From Chloroflexota bacterium (GTDB lineage Bacteria; Chloroflexota; Anaerolineae; Aggregatilineales; Phototrophicaceae), in contig WTGN01000101.1 in assembly GCA_011523545.1 (NCBI GenBank), positions 1 to 64,000 on the forward strand: DNA of 64,000 nucleotides. The letters are read 5' to 3'. Below, piece after piece: positions 50,023 through 57,517 of the stretch. A program made the translations under genes and the position numbers. How positions within the stretch are numbered: position 1 is the first letter of the stretch; every line of letters begins with the position of its first letter. The notes under the pieces were generated by a model. It was given only the letters and a program-made list of their open reading frames with translations. It had not been told where the DNA came from and searched no databases.

Positions 50023-51120
50023 ATGTGTGACTTGAGCCAAGTCTTTAGTGAGAAACCGGCAACCATCCCAATTATAGACGTCGATGTTCACCCAATTATC
50101 GACTACGATCGGGTGTTTGACTTCCTTGCCGAGCCTTGGCGGTCGCGTTATGCCAGCGGCAACCGCAGCGCTGGTGGGTTGGGATATTGGAATCCGAATG
50201 GCGTCATGCGCAGTGATGCCGTGCTTGACGATGGCACGCCCACATATATCCGTCCCGAAACCTTGGCCGCGCATCACTTTGATACGAACAACTTAGCCTA
50301 CGGTGTGCTCAACAACCCCCATATCGGCATGCCCTTGTCACCGGAGCCGGATTACGCAGCCAGCGTAATCTCCGCCTTTAATGACATCCTCATAGAGGAT
50401 TGGCTCCCGGTAGATGAGCGATTTCTGGCGTCCATCATGGTCCCATTAGGCGATCCGCAGCTTGCCGTCCGCGAGATCCATCGCGTCGGCGATCATCCGC
50501 GCGTCGCCCAAGTGCTCTTGCCGGGCGGTTCACCGTTGCTCTACGGCAATCGTTATTTTCACCCCCTCTACCAGGCTGCCGCCGCGCACGATTTGCCGGT
50601 GACGCTGCATCCGGGGCCAGAAGGCACGGGCATTTCGGGCCGACCTACCGCGGCTGGCTACCCCAGCAGTTACTTGGAATGGCACACCGGGCTGTCCACC
50701 GTTTATCAGAGCCAACTGCTCAGCCTCGTGACGGAGGGCGTGTTTCAGAAGTTCCCGACGCTCAAGGTTGTCTTGCTCGAAGCCGGTGTGATGTGGCTGC
50801 CCCCGCTGATGTGGCGCTTGGACAAGAATTGGAAGGCGCTGCGTATGACCTCGCCCTGGTTGGATCGTCCGCCCAGCGACGTCATCCAGGATCACGTAAT
50901 GCTCAACACCCAACCTATCGAAGAGCCGGAAAAGGTTGCTCATTTCCGCGCCATGCTGGACATGTTCGATGCCGAAAGCATGCTAATGTTTTCCAGCGAT
51001 TATCCGCATTGGGACGGTGATACGCCGGACTTCGCTGCCCGTATGTTCCCCGAATCTATGCGTAAACTCGTCTTAGCTGAAAACGCGCGCGACCTATACC
51101 GGCTTGCAAAGCGTCAATGA
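50023..51120 (+). CDS. Amidohydrolase-family (ACMSD-like) metal-dependent hydrolase
   Basis: The product is 365 aa. The barrel start IIDVDVHPI (DxH metal pair), LPVTLHPGPEG (His), a Glu-bearing strand VVLLEAGVMW, and MFSSDYPHWDGD (catalytic Asp) match the amidohydrolase-2/ACMSD family. Members hydrolyse or decarboxylate ring compounds. ATG 50023 is used; a TTG at 50032 has better spacing from GGAAGG and may be the real start. It is the last gene of the transporter-sulfatase operon, so it probably works on the same imported substrate. Confidence 0.82.
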   Translation: MCDLSQVFSEKPATIPIIDVDVHPIIDYDRVFDFLAEPWRSRYASGNRSAGGLGYWNPNGVMRSDAVLDDGTPTYIRPETLAAHHFDTNNLAYGVLNNPHIGMPLSPEPDYAASVISAFNDILIEDWLPVDERFLASIMVPLGDPQLAVREIHRVGDHPRVAQVLLPGGSPLLYGNRYFHPLYQAAAAHDLPVTLHPGPEGTGISGRPTAAGYPSSYLEWHTGLSTVYQSQLLSLVTEGVFQKFPTLKVVLLEAGVMWLPPLMWRLDKNWKALRMTSPWLDRPPSDVIQDHVMLNTQPIEEPEKVAHFRAMLDMFDAESMLMFSSDYPHWDGDTPDFAARMFPESMRKLVLAENARDLYRLAKRQ

Positions 51121-51325
51121 ACTCTTGGTAAAGAGAATGTGCCTGGCCGGTCTGAAAACCAGCAGTTAACTATGACGGTTGGCAAACATGCTCTTCGCTA
51201 GCAGGTGCCATTGCATTTGCTGAGGACCTTATGTGGCAGCGACCTAGGTGCTGGCCACGTCCAATGATATAGCCGATGTCACAAGAGGAATTCGCAGCAG
51301 GGAAAACAAGAACGCGAGCGCGTGG

Positions 51326-51631
51326 TCAAGGCGCTTTCAGGCGTTTTTTCATCTCCAGGATAGCAGATTGCATAGAGCGGGCGCCCAACTTATCTCCCAG
51401 TTCACGAGCTTGGCGGATCGCCTCATCGATGGCGGCTTCGTTGTCGCAACGGAAGGCCAGCGCACTGTAGACAGTCGCCAGCGGAATGCGGTAGTGGTCA
51501 GCAGCTGCTTGCGGGCCGTCGTTTAATGCCAGGTTTGCTACCAGATAGGCTTTGTAATGGGTCCCGGCGACGGTCACATCCAGCGGGTTGTCCCCGCGCA
51601 GTTGAATATGTTGTCGAATTGCCAGAACCAT
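51326..51631 (-). CDS. DUF433-like antitoxin-type protein, copy 1
   Basis: The product is 101 aa. The strand-rich start (HIQLRGDNPLDVTVAGTHYKAYLVANL) leads into an HTH-like NDGPQAAADHYRIPLATVYSALAF and a C-terminal helix. The fold and size fit DUF433-type antitoxins that pair with PIN-like toxins. It is nearly identical to the protein at 52677-52982 but has no toxin next to it. It lies 70 bases downstream of the broken RelE-like gene and may be an orphan left by duplication. Confidence 0.65.
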   Translation of the reverse strand: MVLAIRQHIQLRGDNPLDVTVAGTHYKAYLVANLALNDGPQAAADHYRIPLATVYSALAFRCDNEAAIDEAIRQARELGDKLGARSMQSAILEMKKRLKAP

Positions 51632-51701
51632 GGTGTGGTCTCAAATATTCCGGGATCAATCGCCATATCGCCACCGTCGCGGACATCGGCGGCAAGCGAC
51701 A

Positions 51702-52041
51702 CTACAAGGGTCCTGCCGCTTTCAACATCCGCTGTATCGCGTTCCGCACACGCTGAGTTATTTCGCGGCGTAGGAACACGCCTGCGATTTCTACAGTTGA
51801 ATCGTTGTATCGGTAGTAGACTCGGAAGCCGCCGCTCTTGTCCGCGCCCGAGGAACGGTCGCGAATGCGGTGTTCCTTGGCGCGCGTCTCGCCTATGCCA
51901 GTGACCTCGTCTCCCGGCAGCCGCCCGTCGGCGAATTTCATCCTCAAAGCTGGCAACATCCTCCCCAAGCTTGGAGCGCTTCTTTCCCAGTTTCTTGAGC
52001 TGGCGCAGGCTCTCCGCAGACCACCTGATCTCTCTATCCAT
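51702..52041 (-). pseudogene. RelE/ParE-type toxin gene with a frameshift
   Basis: The minus strand begins at 52041 MDREIRWSAESLRQLKKLGK and continues to VASFED. Around 51945-51955 the frame must change to continue MKFADGRLPGDEVTGIGE ... GGFRVYYRYNDSTVEIAGVF ... to AAGPL at 51702. Together they give a ~110-aa RelE/ParE-like protein (mRNA interferase or gyrase-poison fold). As written, neither frame alone makes it. It starts 9 bases after the Panacea-like gene, so the pair would have been a toxin-antitoxin operon. Confidence 0.65.
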
Positions 52042-52049
52042 GCAGCGGC

Positions 52050-52589
52050 TTAAGCCTGTTGCAGCGCGGCTATGACGTCGGCGGTCGAGTGTGTTTTGCC
52101 CTCTCGGCTCTGCTTCAGCCCGCGCGCAAAACTCTCGATGACAGCCTGTTCCGCGTCATAGGCAAAACAACTGTTCTCTTGGTACTCGGGGAAGAGGTAG
52201 TAGATCGCCCGCACGAACTCAGGAAAGTTCATATCGATGATCCAGTCTACGGACTCCTCGATATAGCGCGTTAGCTTATCGGGCAATTCGACCGATTCGA
52301 TGCCGCAGTCAGCGACGATTGCGAAGGTATCGTCGCGACGTTCTTCGCCATATTTGATGCTGATGCAACCCGAATGATTCAGTATTTCGGCGTCGCGATA
52401 TACATCATGCGAGAAGGGTCCAAAGTGATGTTTTGTGAAGGCATAGAAGTCGTCGGGCAATTTTCCTTTGAATTCCTCAGCCACGAGGAAGACCGCCTTC
52501 TGCAAGTGTACGTGTTTCAAGCCGCGCGCATCGGCGGCTTCGATGATGGCGAGCAAGACATCCTGCCTGTCAACGCATGACATGTCCAT
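52050..52589 (-). CDS. Panacea/SocA-like antitoxin-type protein
   Basis: The product is 179 aa. The helical start DVLLAIIEAADARGLKHVHLQKAVFLVAEEF resembles the first helices of the Panacea (SocA/YwgA-like) domain. HHFGPFSHDVYRDAEILNHSG is typical of its core. Panacea proteins neutralise diverse toxins. The next gene on the strand is a RelE-like toxin, so it is a candidate antitoxin for it. GAAAGG precedes ATG 52589. The toxin being broken would leave this as an antitoxin without a target. Confidence 0.65.
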   Translation of the reverse strand: MDMSCVDRQDVLLAIIEAADARGLKHVHLQKAVFLVAEEFKGKLPDDFYAFTKHHFGPFSHDVYRDAEILNHSGCISIKYGEERRDDTFAIVADCGIESVELPDKLTRYIEESVDWIIDMNFPEFVRAIYYLFPEYQENSCFAYDAEQAVIESFARGLKQSREGKTHSTADVIAALQQA

Positions 52590-52676
52590 TTACGCCTTTC
52601 TTGACGACCAGCGCGCTCTGCCGCAGATGCCGTGAGAAGAATTCGTATCTGGGAAGATAATGATGCGAGGCCGTGG

Positions 52677-52982
52677 TCAAGGCGCTTTCAGGCGTTCTTT
52701 CATCTCCTGGATGGCAGATTGTATAGAGCGGGCGCCCAACTGCTCTCCCAGTTCACGAGCTTCGCGGATCGCCTCATCGATGGCGGCTTCGTTGTCGCAG
52801 TGGAAGGCCAGCGCGCCGTACACAGTCGCCAGCGGTATGCGGTAGTGCTCGGCGGCAGCCTGCGGGCCATCGTTCAATGCCAGGTTTGCTACCAGATAGG
52901 CTTTGTAATGGGTCCCGGCGACGGTCGCATCCAGCGGGTTATCCCCGCGCAGTTCAATGTGTTCTCGAATTTCCAGTGTCAT
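52677..52982 (-). CDS. DUF433-like antitoxin-type protein, copy 2
   Basis: The product is 101 aa, nearly identical to the copy at 51326. It lies 9 bases downstream of the PIN-like gene, giving the usual toxin-antitoxin adjacency. The sequence TVAGTHYKAYLVANLALNDG and an HTH-like centre support a DNA-binding or toxin-binding role. This copy retains its operon context and is likely the parental one. Confidence 0.7.
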   Translation of the reverse strand: MTLEIREHIELRGDNPLDATVAGTHYKAYLVANLALNDGPQAAAEHYRIPLATVYGALAFHCDNEAAIDEAIREARELGEQLGARSIQSAIQEMKERLKAP

Positions 52983-52991
52983 AGCGCTGCC

Positions 52992-53363
52992 TCAAATATA
53001 TTTGACGTGGTTGTCTACATCGTCCTGGACGGTCCCGGCGCCAGCTGCGAGCAACGCATGGTATTCCAGGATAGATGTCACGATTGTGCCGATCCCATGC
53101 TCTCCCTGCAGGTGCCTGCCAGCGATAAACACGCCAGCGTGTCCTTTGCCTTCTCTGTGCCGTGCGGCGATATGACGGATGATTTTCTGATCGTGTGTCA
53201 GCAATGCATATCCGTTTTCGTGAGCATACTCGAGTAGGTCCGGGTCCGGCGTGCCTTCCGGCATCACATGACGGACGCGCGTGATATCGATATCGCGACT
53301 GATTAACTGATCAATCACGGCAACTGGGATGTTTTCATCAGCCAGCAGTTTGAACGCGCTCAC
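52992..53363 (-). CDS. PIN-like (DUF5615-type) toxin candidate
   Basis: The product is 123 aa. FKLLADENIP (acidic pair at the N-terminus) and YALLTHDQKIIRH (Asp) are the PIN-like acidic motifs of DUF5615 proteins; GKGHAGVFIAG follows. These are predicted RNases or RNA-binding toxins paired with DUF433 proteins. The gene order (PIN-like first, DUF433 second, 9 bases apart) matches such modules. All acidic motif residues are present. Confidence 0.75.
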   Translation of the reverse strand: MSAFKLLADENIPVAVIDQLISRDIDITRVRHVMPEGTPDPDLLEYAHENGYALLTHDQKIIRHIAARHREGKGHAGVFIAGRHLQGEHGIGTIVTSILEYHALLAAGAGTVQDDVDNHVKYI

Positions 53364-54205
53364 ATTATATCATCCAAAGCAGTAGCCTCGACTTTCCGGC
53401 ACGGATTAAGGCTTATAGTACTAGGCTGCCACGAGTTTTTCGAGGACCGGCAGCGCGTGGAGAAAGGGAGTGCCCGACATATAGCCGGACAATGCAGCAT
53501 TTACCCGGCCTGAGATGCTGCTGCCTGGGAACAGTGCATATAGTCATATGCGAGAGCGGCCAGGCGTCAGAGGCGGGCGCCGCTGCCCGTCCGCCCGGGA
53601 GCAGATCGTGCAGCCGGCGGGCCTGCCGCTCGGGCTGCTGCAGGCGCCGGGACCAAGCGCAAGATCGTCCCTCATCCTGCATTGTGAAATCACACCTTCG
53701 TTTTTCGCGGCGGTTCACAATAGCGCGGAGACAGCGGAATTCCCCTAAACCGCCAAAATCGCCACTTCCCTTGACAGCGCCCAATTGTCCCGTCGGTAAA
53801 AACCTGGGCGCATTTCGCGGCGCGGATTGCCGCCCGAAAACAGATCTTGTCCTTCTGCGAGCCCGCTTACTGTCGTTGGCGGTCGCGGCTCGCGATTTTT
53901 TCGGGGGGCGGGGGTGGTTTTGTGTTGTTGTAAATGGCGCTTTACACCAATCGGCGGGCTGCAGGCTTGCTGGCGCGGCGTCCGCTGGCGGCTGCCGCTG
54001 GGATCGCGCGGCGGCTTCGCTGCGCTGCGGGCTGGGATCGGGCTGGCGGGCGCGGGCGCGATTGGGCGCGTCGCCGGTATGGGCTTGGCCGGTCTCCGCT
54101 GTTTTGCATAGGCGAGGCGGACTATTTTTTTCTGTCCGCGAGGGGGCTAGGCTGTGCGCTAATCTGGCGGTGCTTTGGCTGGATATTGGCGGTGGCTCCG
54201 GCGCG

Positions 54206-54244
54206 CTGCGCGGGCGATATGCCGATGGTGCGAAGAGGCGATTT
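54206..54244 (-). promoter_or_regulatory. Leader repeat copy 8 (degenerate)
   Basis: The minus strand has AAATCGCCTCTTCG (54244-54231), 11 bases, then TATCGC, followed by CGCGCAGCG. It lacks the AGAAAGGA ribosome segment and no good gene follows. Confidence 0.6.
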
Positions 54245-54527
54245 GTTGGGCTGGTGTCAAGGCGATTGGTTGTAAAATGCGGCGCGGCGGTGATTTGCGC
54301 TAGCGCTGTCTAAGAAACAGGCCGGCGCGGCGCTCGTTTCTGGCTGGTCAAACTGGGATATGACTATATGACGTGTGTTCGGCGCGGCGCTGTCCGGGGC
54401 TGGTTGGCGCTGATTTCGGGGGTAGTTATATGCCCTGGGCCGTCTCAAAATCGCTCTACGGGCGTCCTGGGGCGTCGTTTTTGGGGCTTTGGCCTGTAAA
54501 GGCGGGTTTTGGCGCGGATCGCGGCTC

Positions 54528-54568
54528 CTCCGCTGCGGCGATACGCTGATTGCGCGAAGAGGCGATTT
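54528..54568 (-). promoter_or_regulatory. Leader repeat copy 7
   Basis: AAATCGCCTCTTCG (54568-54555), 11 bases, TATCGC and GCAGCGGAGGAG. No convincing gene follows on the minus strand. Confidence 0.6.
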
Positions 54569-54617
54569 GGTGGGGGTGGCGGGCGTCGGCCTTGCCGACG
54601 TCCGCCGGTGGCCTTGC

Positions 54618-54929
54618 TTAGGGCGCGGCTGGCTGCTGCTCTAGCTGGTTGCGGGTCTGCCGCGCGATTGCGTTGTTGTAGGTCTGCAGGCGCTGGCGGA
54701 TGGTGGTGATGGTGTCCTCGGTGATGCGCTCGGTCATAAGGTCTGAGTGCTGCTGCTCGACCTGGTATTGTCCATCGGCTGGGGTGATGCCGTCGGCGCT
54801 GAGGCGCTCAAGGCGGCTGTAGAGTCCCTGCTTGTGCAAGCTTATCGTTTCACGATGGGCGTCCAATAGCCTGGCAAGCTGCTGGTCAAGTCGGGCGCGG
54901 CTGCGCTTCTCGGCGCTGTTGGGTCTCAT
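54618..54929 (-). CDS. Hypothetical helical protein, 103 aa
   Basis: It is a fully helical, charged protein (RSRARLDQQLARLLDAHRE, then TITTIRQRLQTYNNAIARQT), probably coiled-coil. No family was recognised. It is the last secure member of the leader-repeat gene array; its leader occupies 54930-54979 and ends in a GAGAAGGGA ribosome site six bases before the ATG. The upstream gene's 3' end lies within that leader. Confidence 0.6.
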   Translation of the reverse strand: MRPNSAEKRSRARLDQQLARLLDAHRETISLHKQGLYSRLERLSADGITPADGQYQVEQQHSDLMTERITEDTITTIRQRLQTYNNAIARQTRNQLEQQPAAP

Positions 54930-54979
54930 GCTGTCCCTTCTCGCTGTCGCGATAATTCAATCTGGCGAAGAGGCGATTT
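54930..54979 (-). promoter_or_regulatory. Leader repeat copy 6
   Basis: AAATCGCCTCTTCG (54979-54966), 11 bases, TATCGC, CAGCGAGAAGGGA and ATG at 54929. It overlaps the 3' end of the preceding gene. Confidence 0.75.
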
Positions 54980-55676
54980 GCTGCTGGTATTCGGGGTGGT
55001 CTGGGTATTGGTCGGGGTCGCCGGTGTAGTAGTTCATGATCTGCCGTTCGTGGTTGGCCTGGCGGTAGTCCATCCGGCGGAAGACTTTCTGGTACTCCAT
55101 AACTTCCACGTCCTCGGCGCTGATCTGGCCGGCGCTTATGGCGGCGTCAACGGCGGTCATCGCGTCTATGATGCCGTCGTGCCATTCGTCCAGGGCGTCA
55201 ATATAGTATTCCAGGCCGTCGTCGGCCGGCTCGGTCTCCGGCTCCGGCGGCGGGTAGTCGTCTGGGTTGTATGACGGGGTTAGCGTATTGACGGCCTGGA
55301 AGTCCAGCATGATGCGGTAGCGGGATAGCTGGCCGGCGATTGCGCTGCGGTGCGCTTGCTGCAATAGCGGCGCGATCAGGTGGCGGGCTTTGAGTGTCTG
55401 CGGATCGTAGTAAGATAGCTCGCCGCTGGGCATGTGTTCAATGCGGGTGACGTCTACTGTCCAGGGCCGGCGCTGCGGGCTGGGGCGCCTGATCATCCAT
55501 TCGGCGGCGGGTATATCGTGGTGGCGGGTGCGTACAATCAGGGGGTGGCGCTCGGCTGGCGTGCAGGCGCGCAGATATCCGCTGATTGTCGGCTCATGAT
55601 CGGCGGCGGCTTCGGCATCGCCGGTGTCCGTATTGATGATCCAATATCGTGCGGTCTTGCCTTGCGGTTCTTTCAT
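54957..55676 (-). CDS. Hypothetical protein, 239 aa
   Basis: No known domain. N-terminal ~125 residues are mixed alpha/beta (ARYWIINTDTGDAEAAADHE; RTRHHDIPAAEWMIRR). A Pro/Glu-rich linker (DDYPPPEPETEPADDG, ~148-163) leads to a helical C-terminus rich in Tyr and Asp. Its start is fixed by the leader repeat at 55677-55726. It probably belongs to the replication or early-function set of the mobile element. Confidence 0.6.
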   Translation of the reverse strand: MKEPQGKTARYWIINTDTGDAEAAADHEPTISGYLRACTPAERHPLIVRTRHHDIPAAEWMIRRPSPQRRPWTVDVTRIEHMPSGELSYYDPQTLKARHLIAPLLQQAHRSAIAGQLSRYRIMLDFQAVNTLTPSYNPDDYPPPEPETEPADDGLEYYIDALDEWHDGIIDAMTAVDAAISAGQISAEDVEVMEYQKVFRRMDYRQANHERQIMNYYTGDPDQYPDHPEYQQQIASSPD

Positions 55677-55726
55677 GCTGTCCTTTCTCGCTGCTGCGAT
55701 AGTTCACTTAGACGAAGAGGCGATTT
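55677..55726 (-). promoter_or_regulatory. Leader repeat copy 5
   Basis: AAATCGCCTCTTCG (55726-55713), 11 bases, TATCGC, CAGCGAGAAAGGA, then six bases to ATG 55676. Confidence 0.75.
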
Positions 55727-55778
55727 GCGTGGGTGGCGCGCCGGCGGGCTGCGCCGGCGCTTGTGATCGTCGGGCGCT

Positions 55779-56069
55779 TTAGCGCCGGCTGGTTGAATAA
55801 TGTCCCTGCTTGATGGGCGCGGGCCTGATTCCCTGGGCTTCGGTCCAGTCGGTAAAGCTGATCGCGTCTCCCCCGGTCTTCATCGGTATGTCGCTGGCGC
55901 GCTGGTAATGGCGGTCTTGGGGCAGGGCGTTTAGCAGGTGGCGCGTCGGCATGGGGCAGGCGGCAAATGCGGCGCTGACATCATCGGCGGTCTGGTTGTG
56001 GCTCAAGGTCTGCGTCTGGATATAACCGGGGCTGCCGTAAACGATGGCGTATAGCTGTTGGCTGCTCAT
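55779..56069 (-). CDS. Hypothetical protein, 96 aa
   Basis: It begins MSSQQLYAIVYGSPGYIQTQ with a strand-like first half and ends in basic residues. No family was recognised. It has no leader repeat of its own; instead its ATG overlaps the stop of the upstream 71-aa gene in ATGA (56066-56069), so it is translated by coupling. The pair forms a two-gene unit behind one leader. Confidence 0.55.
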   Translation of the reverse strand: MSSQQLYAIVYGSPGYIQTQTLSHNQTADDVSAAFAACPMPTRHLLNALPQDRHYQRASDIPMKTGGDAISFTDWTEAQGIRPAPIKQGHYSTSRR

Positions 56070-56281
56070 CGGCGGGCGTCAGGGCGCTGGCAAGCGGTCG
56101 GCGCGGTATCTGGCTCGGCCAGCTGCTCGCTGCGCTGGCGCTGGTCGGCTGCGTAGTCAATCCAGGCATGGATGTATTCGCTTGTCCACATGGCGGCGGT
56201 GATCAAGATGGCGGCGATCACGATGCAGTGGATAGCGCGGGCGATTGGGTTGCGGGTGGGGCTGTAGGGCTTGGATTCCAT
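56066..56281 (-). CDS. Small single-pass membrane protein, 71 aa
   Basis: One hydrophobic segment, residues ~16-33 (AIHCIVIAAILITAAMW), sits between a basic N-terminus and a charged tail with many Gln and Asp. Leader copy at 56282-56334 precedes it. It could be a small membrane accessory of the element; no function was assigned. Confidence 0.55.
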   Translation of the reverse strand: MESKPYSPTRNPIARAIHCIVIAAILITAAMWTSEYIHAWIDYAADQRQRSEQLAEPDTAPTACQRPDARR

Positions 56282-56334
56282 TCGGTTTTCCTTTCTCGCT
56301 GTGGCGATACGCTGATTGCACGCTTTCGCGATTT
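56282..56334 (-). promoter_or_regulatory. Leader repeat copy 4 (variant first half)
   Basis: The first half is AAATCGCGAAAGCG instead of AAATCGCCTCTTCG, making a CGC-GAAA-GCG mini-hairpin. The 11-base spacer, TATCGC and CAGCGAGAAAGGA are kept, then ATG 56281. Confidence 0.65.
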
Positions 56335-56350
56335 GCTGGCGCTGCCTGGC

Positions 56351-56857
56351 TTATTCCAGGGTTTCTCTCCAGGCGTCGGCGGCGTCGACTGCGCTCGTCC
56401 TCACATCGGTCGGGCTTAGCGCGGCGATTTGGTTCAGGCATTCGTTCAAATGCGCGGCGATAGGGTGGCATGGCGGGTCTTCGGCGCTGGTGATCTCGGT
56501 TTCCAGTCTTTCCAGGTCGTCCGGCGCGTAATTGATCATCTGCTCTGCGATTTCCTCGGTTAGGTCGCGCATCGCTTCATGCGTCCGGCTATTGTTCGCG
56601 TTCGGTCGTATGATGTTCCGCAAGTGCATCGTTGCCAGGTGTCTGGCGATTTCATGCGACAGCGGTCGGGCGTCGCTGGGCGCGACGCGTTGCCGGTTGC
56701 GGCGGTCTGTCCACCAGGCGGCGATTGCTGCCGGCGGCGGTGGCGGTTCCGGCGGCCGGAATACAATGTCATTGGTGATGCCGCTGACGGCTGCTTCGGC
56801 GGTGTCGTAGTCGTCGGCGTCCCAGGGGTCAAAATAGCTCTCGTGCGGATCTGTCAT
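56351..56857 (-). CDS. Hypothetical protein, 168 aa
   Basis: An acidic start (MTDPHESYFDPWDADDYDTAEAA) and a poly-Pro stretch (~34-42) lead to a helical body (HEIARHLATMHLRNII; LTEEIAEQMINYAPDDLERLE). No family was recognised. Leader repeat 56858-56910 fixes the start. Confidence 0.55.
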   Translation of the reverse strand: MTDPHESYFDPWDADDYDTAEAAVSGITNDIVFRPPEPPPPPAAIAAWWTDRRNRQRVAPSDARPLSHEIARHLATMHLRNIIRPNANNSRTHEAMRDLTEEIAEQMINYAPDDLERLETEITSAEDPPCHPIAAHLNECLNQIAALSPTDVRTSAVDAADAWRETLE

Positions 56858-56910
56858 TGGCTCTTCCTTTCTCGCTGTGGCGATACGCTGATAGTGCGAA
56901 GAGGCGATTT
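56858..56910 (-). promoter_or_regulatory. Leader repeat copy 3
   Basis: AAATCGCCTCTTCG (56910-56897), 11 bases, TATCGC, CAGCGAGAAAGGA and ATG 56857. Confidence 0.75.
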
Positions 56911-56926
56911 ATCCGGCGGGTTCCGG

Positions 56927-57028
56927 CTAGCTGGGGGTTATGCCGGCGGTGACGGCTGCGACGATGCTTATCCATGTCAGGCCGGGGATCATCAGCAGGG
57001 CAAACTGCCGCCATTGGGCGCGCGTCAT
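56927..57028 (-). CDS. Tiny membrane protein, 33 aa
   Basis: MTRAQWRQFALLMIPGLTWI begins a single hydrophobic helix ending in VTAGITPS. Its ATG overlaps the stop of the preceding 134-aa gene in ATGA (57025-57028), the same coupling seen at 56066. Short but consistent with its context. Confidence 0.5.
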   Translation of the reverse strand: MTRAQWRQFALLMIPGLTWISIVAAVTAGITPS

Positions 57029-57429
57029 ATGCGCGCTTCGGCGGTCTTGCCGGCGGCTTCCAGCTGGGCCGGCGCGGTCAAGGCGTGGGTGAAAACGGTC
57101 TGGCGCGTCCAGTCGCTGATCGGCTTCATGAGCCGGCTGTCGCCGTCCAGGTCGGCGCTGACTGCCGTCTGCGCGGCAAAGATGACCTGGGCGGCGCTGG
57201 CGCTCTCTGGCAGGCTCTCCAGGGCGTCCACGACGGCGGCGCTGAGGGCGCGGTACCATTGCCTGGCGCGCGTGACATTGCCGCCGTTGGGCGTCGGCGT
57301 CGTCTTGTCGGTCGGCGGGTATGGCAGAAACTTTTCAAGCTCGGCGCGAAACCAGGCCGGCTTTGGCGTCGCTGGCCAGTGCGCGGGGTGCGCCGTTAGC
57401 GGCGCGATGGGGATCGGGGTTTGCTGCAT
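57025..57429 (-). CDS. Hypothetical protein, 134 aa
   Basis: The start is set at ATG 57429 by the leader repeat at 57430-57481; the longer frame back to 57570 runs through the leader and is rejected. The Pro-rich N-terminus is followed by a helical, Ala-rich body (RQWYRALSAAVVDALESLPE; AAQVIFAAQTAVSADLD). No family was recognised. Confidence 0.55.
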   Translation of the reverse strand: MQQTPIPIAPLTAHPAHWPATPKPAWFRAELEKFLPYPPTDKTTPTPNGGNVTRARQWYRALSAAVVDALESLPESASAAQVIFAAQTAVSADLDGDSRLMKPISDWTRQTVFTHALTAPAQLEAAGKTAEARI

Positions 57430-57481
57430 AGGGGCTCCTTTCTCGCTGTTGCGATAGTACGGATATACGAAGAGGCGATTT
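57430..57481 (-). promoter_or_regulatory. Leader repeat copy 2
   Basis: AAATCGCCTCTTCG (57481-57468), 11 bases, TATCGC, CAGCGAGAAAGGA, then GCCCCT and ATG 57429. Confidence 0.75.
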
Positions 57482-57517
57482 GCCGGCGCGGGCGCGCCGG
57501 CGCTGCGGATCGTGCGC

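Larger units (their letters stand above)
51318..52982. repeat. Direct duplication of a ~315-bp segment carrying a DUF433-like gene
   Basis: 51318-51631 and 52669-52982 are near-identical at DNA level and both contain a complete 101-codon minus-strand frame; they differ at scattered positions. The intervening 1 kb holds the Panacea-like and RelE-like genes. The right copy retains its PIN-like partner; the left copy has none. Confidence 0.75.
53364..54617. other. 1.25-kb GC-rich stretch with no secure gene
   Basis: Long frames exist here (for example 53492-54313 plus), but their composition (Gly/Ala/Arg repeats, GC-driven) does not look coding. The stretch carries two copies of the leader repeat (near 54206-54244 and 54528-54568) that are not followed by a credible gene. 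It is probably the decayed downstream end of the 54-60 kb gene array. Confidence 0.4.

Noticed and set aside
53492..54313. 273-codon plus-strand frame
   Set aside because: Composition is Gly/Ala/Arg/Cys-rich and driven by GC content; no ribosome site, no domain, and leader repeats run through it on the other strand.
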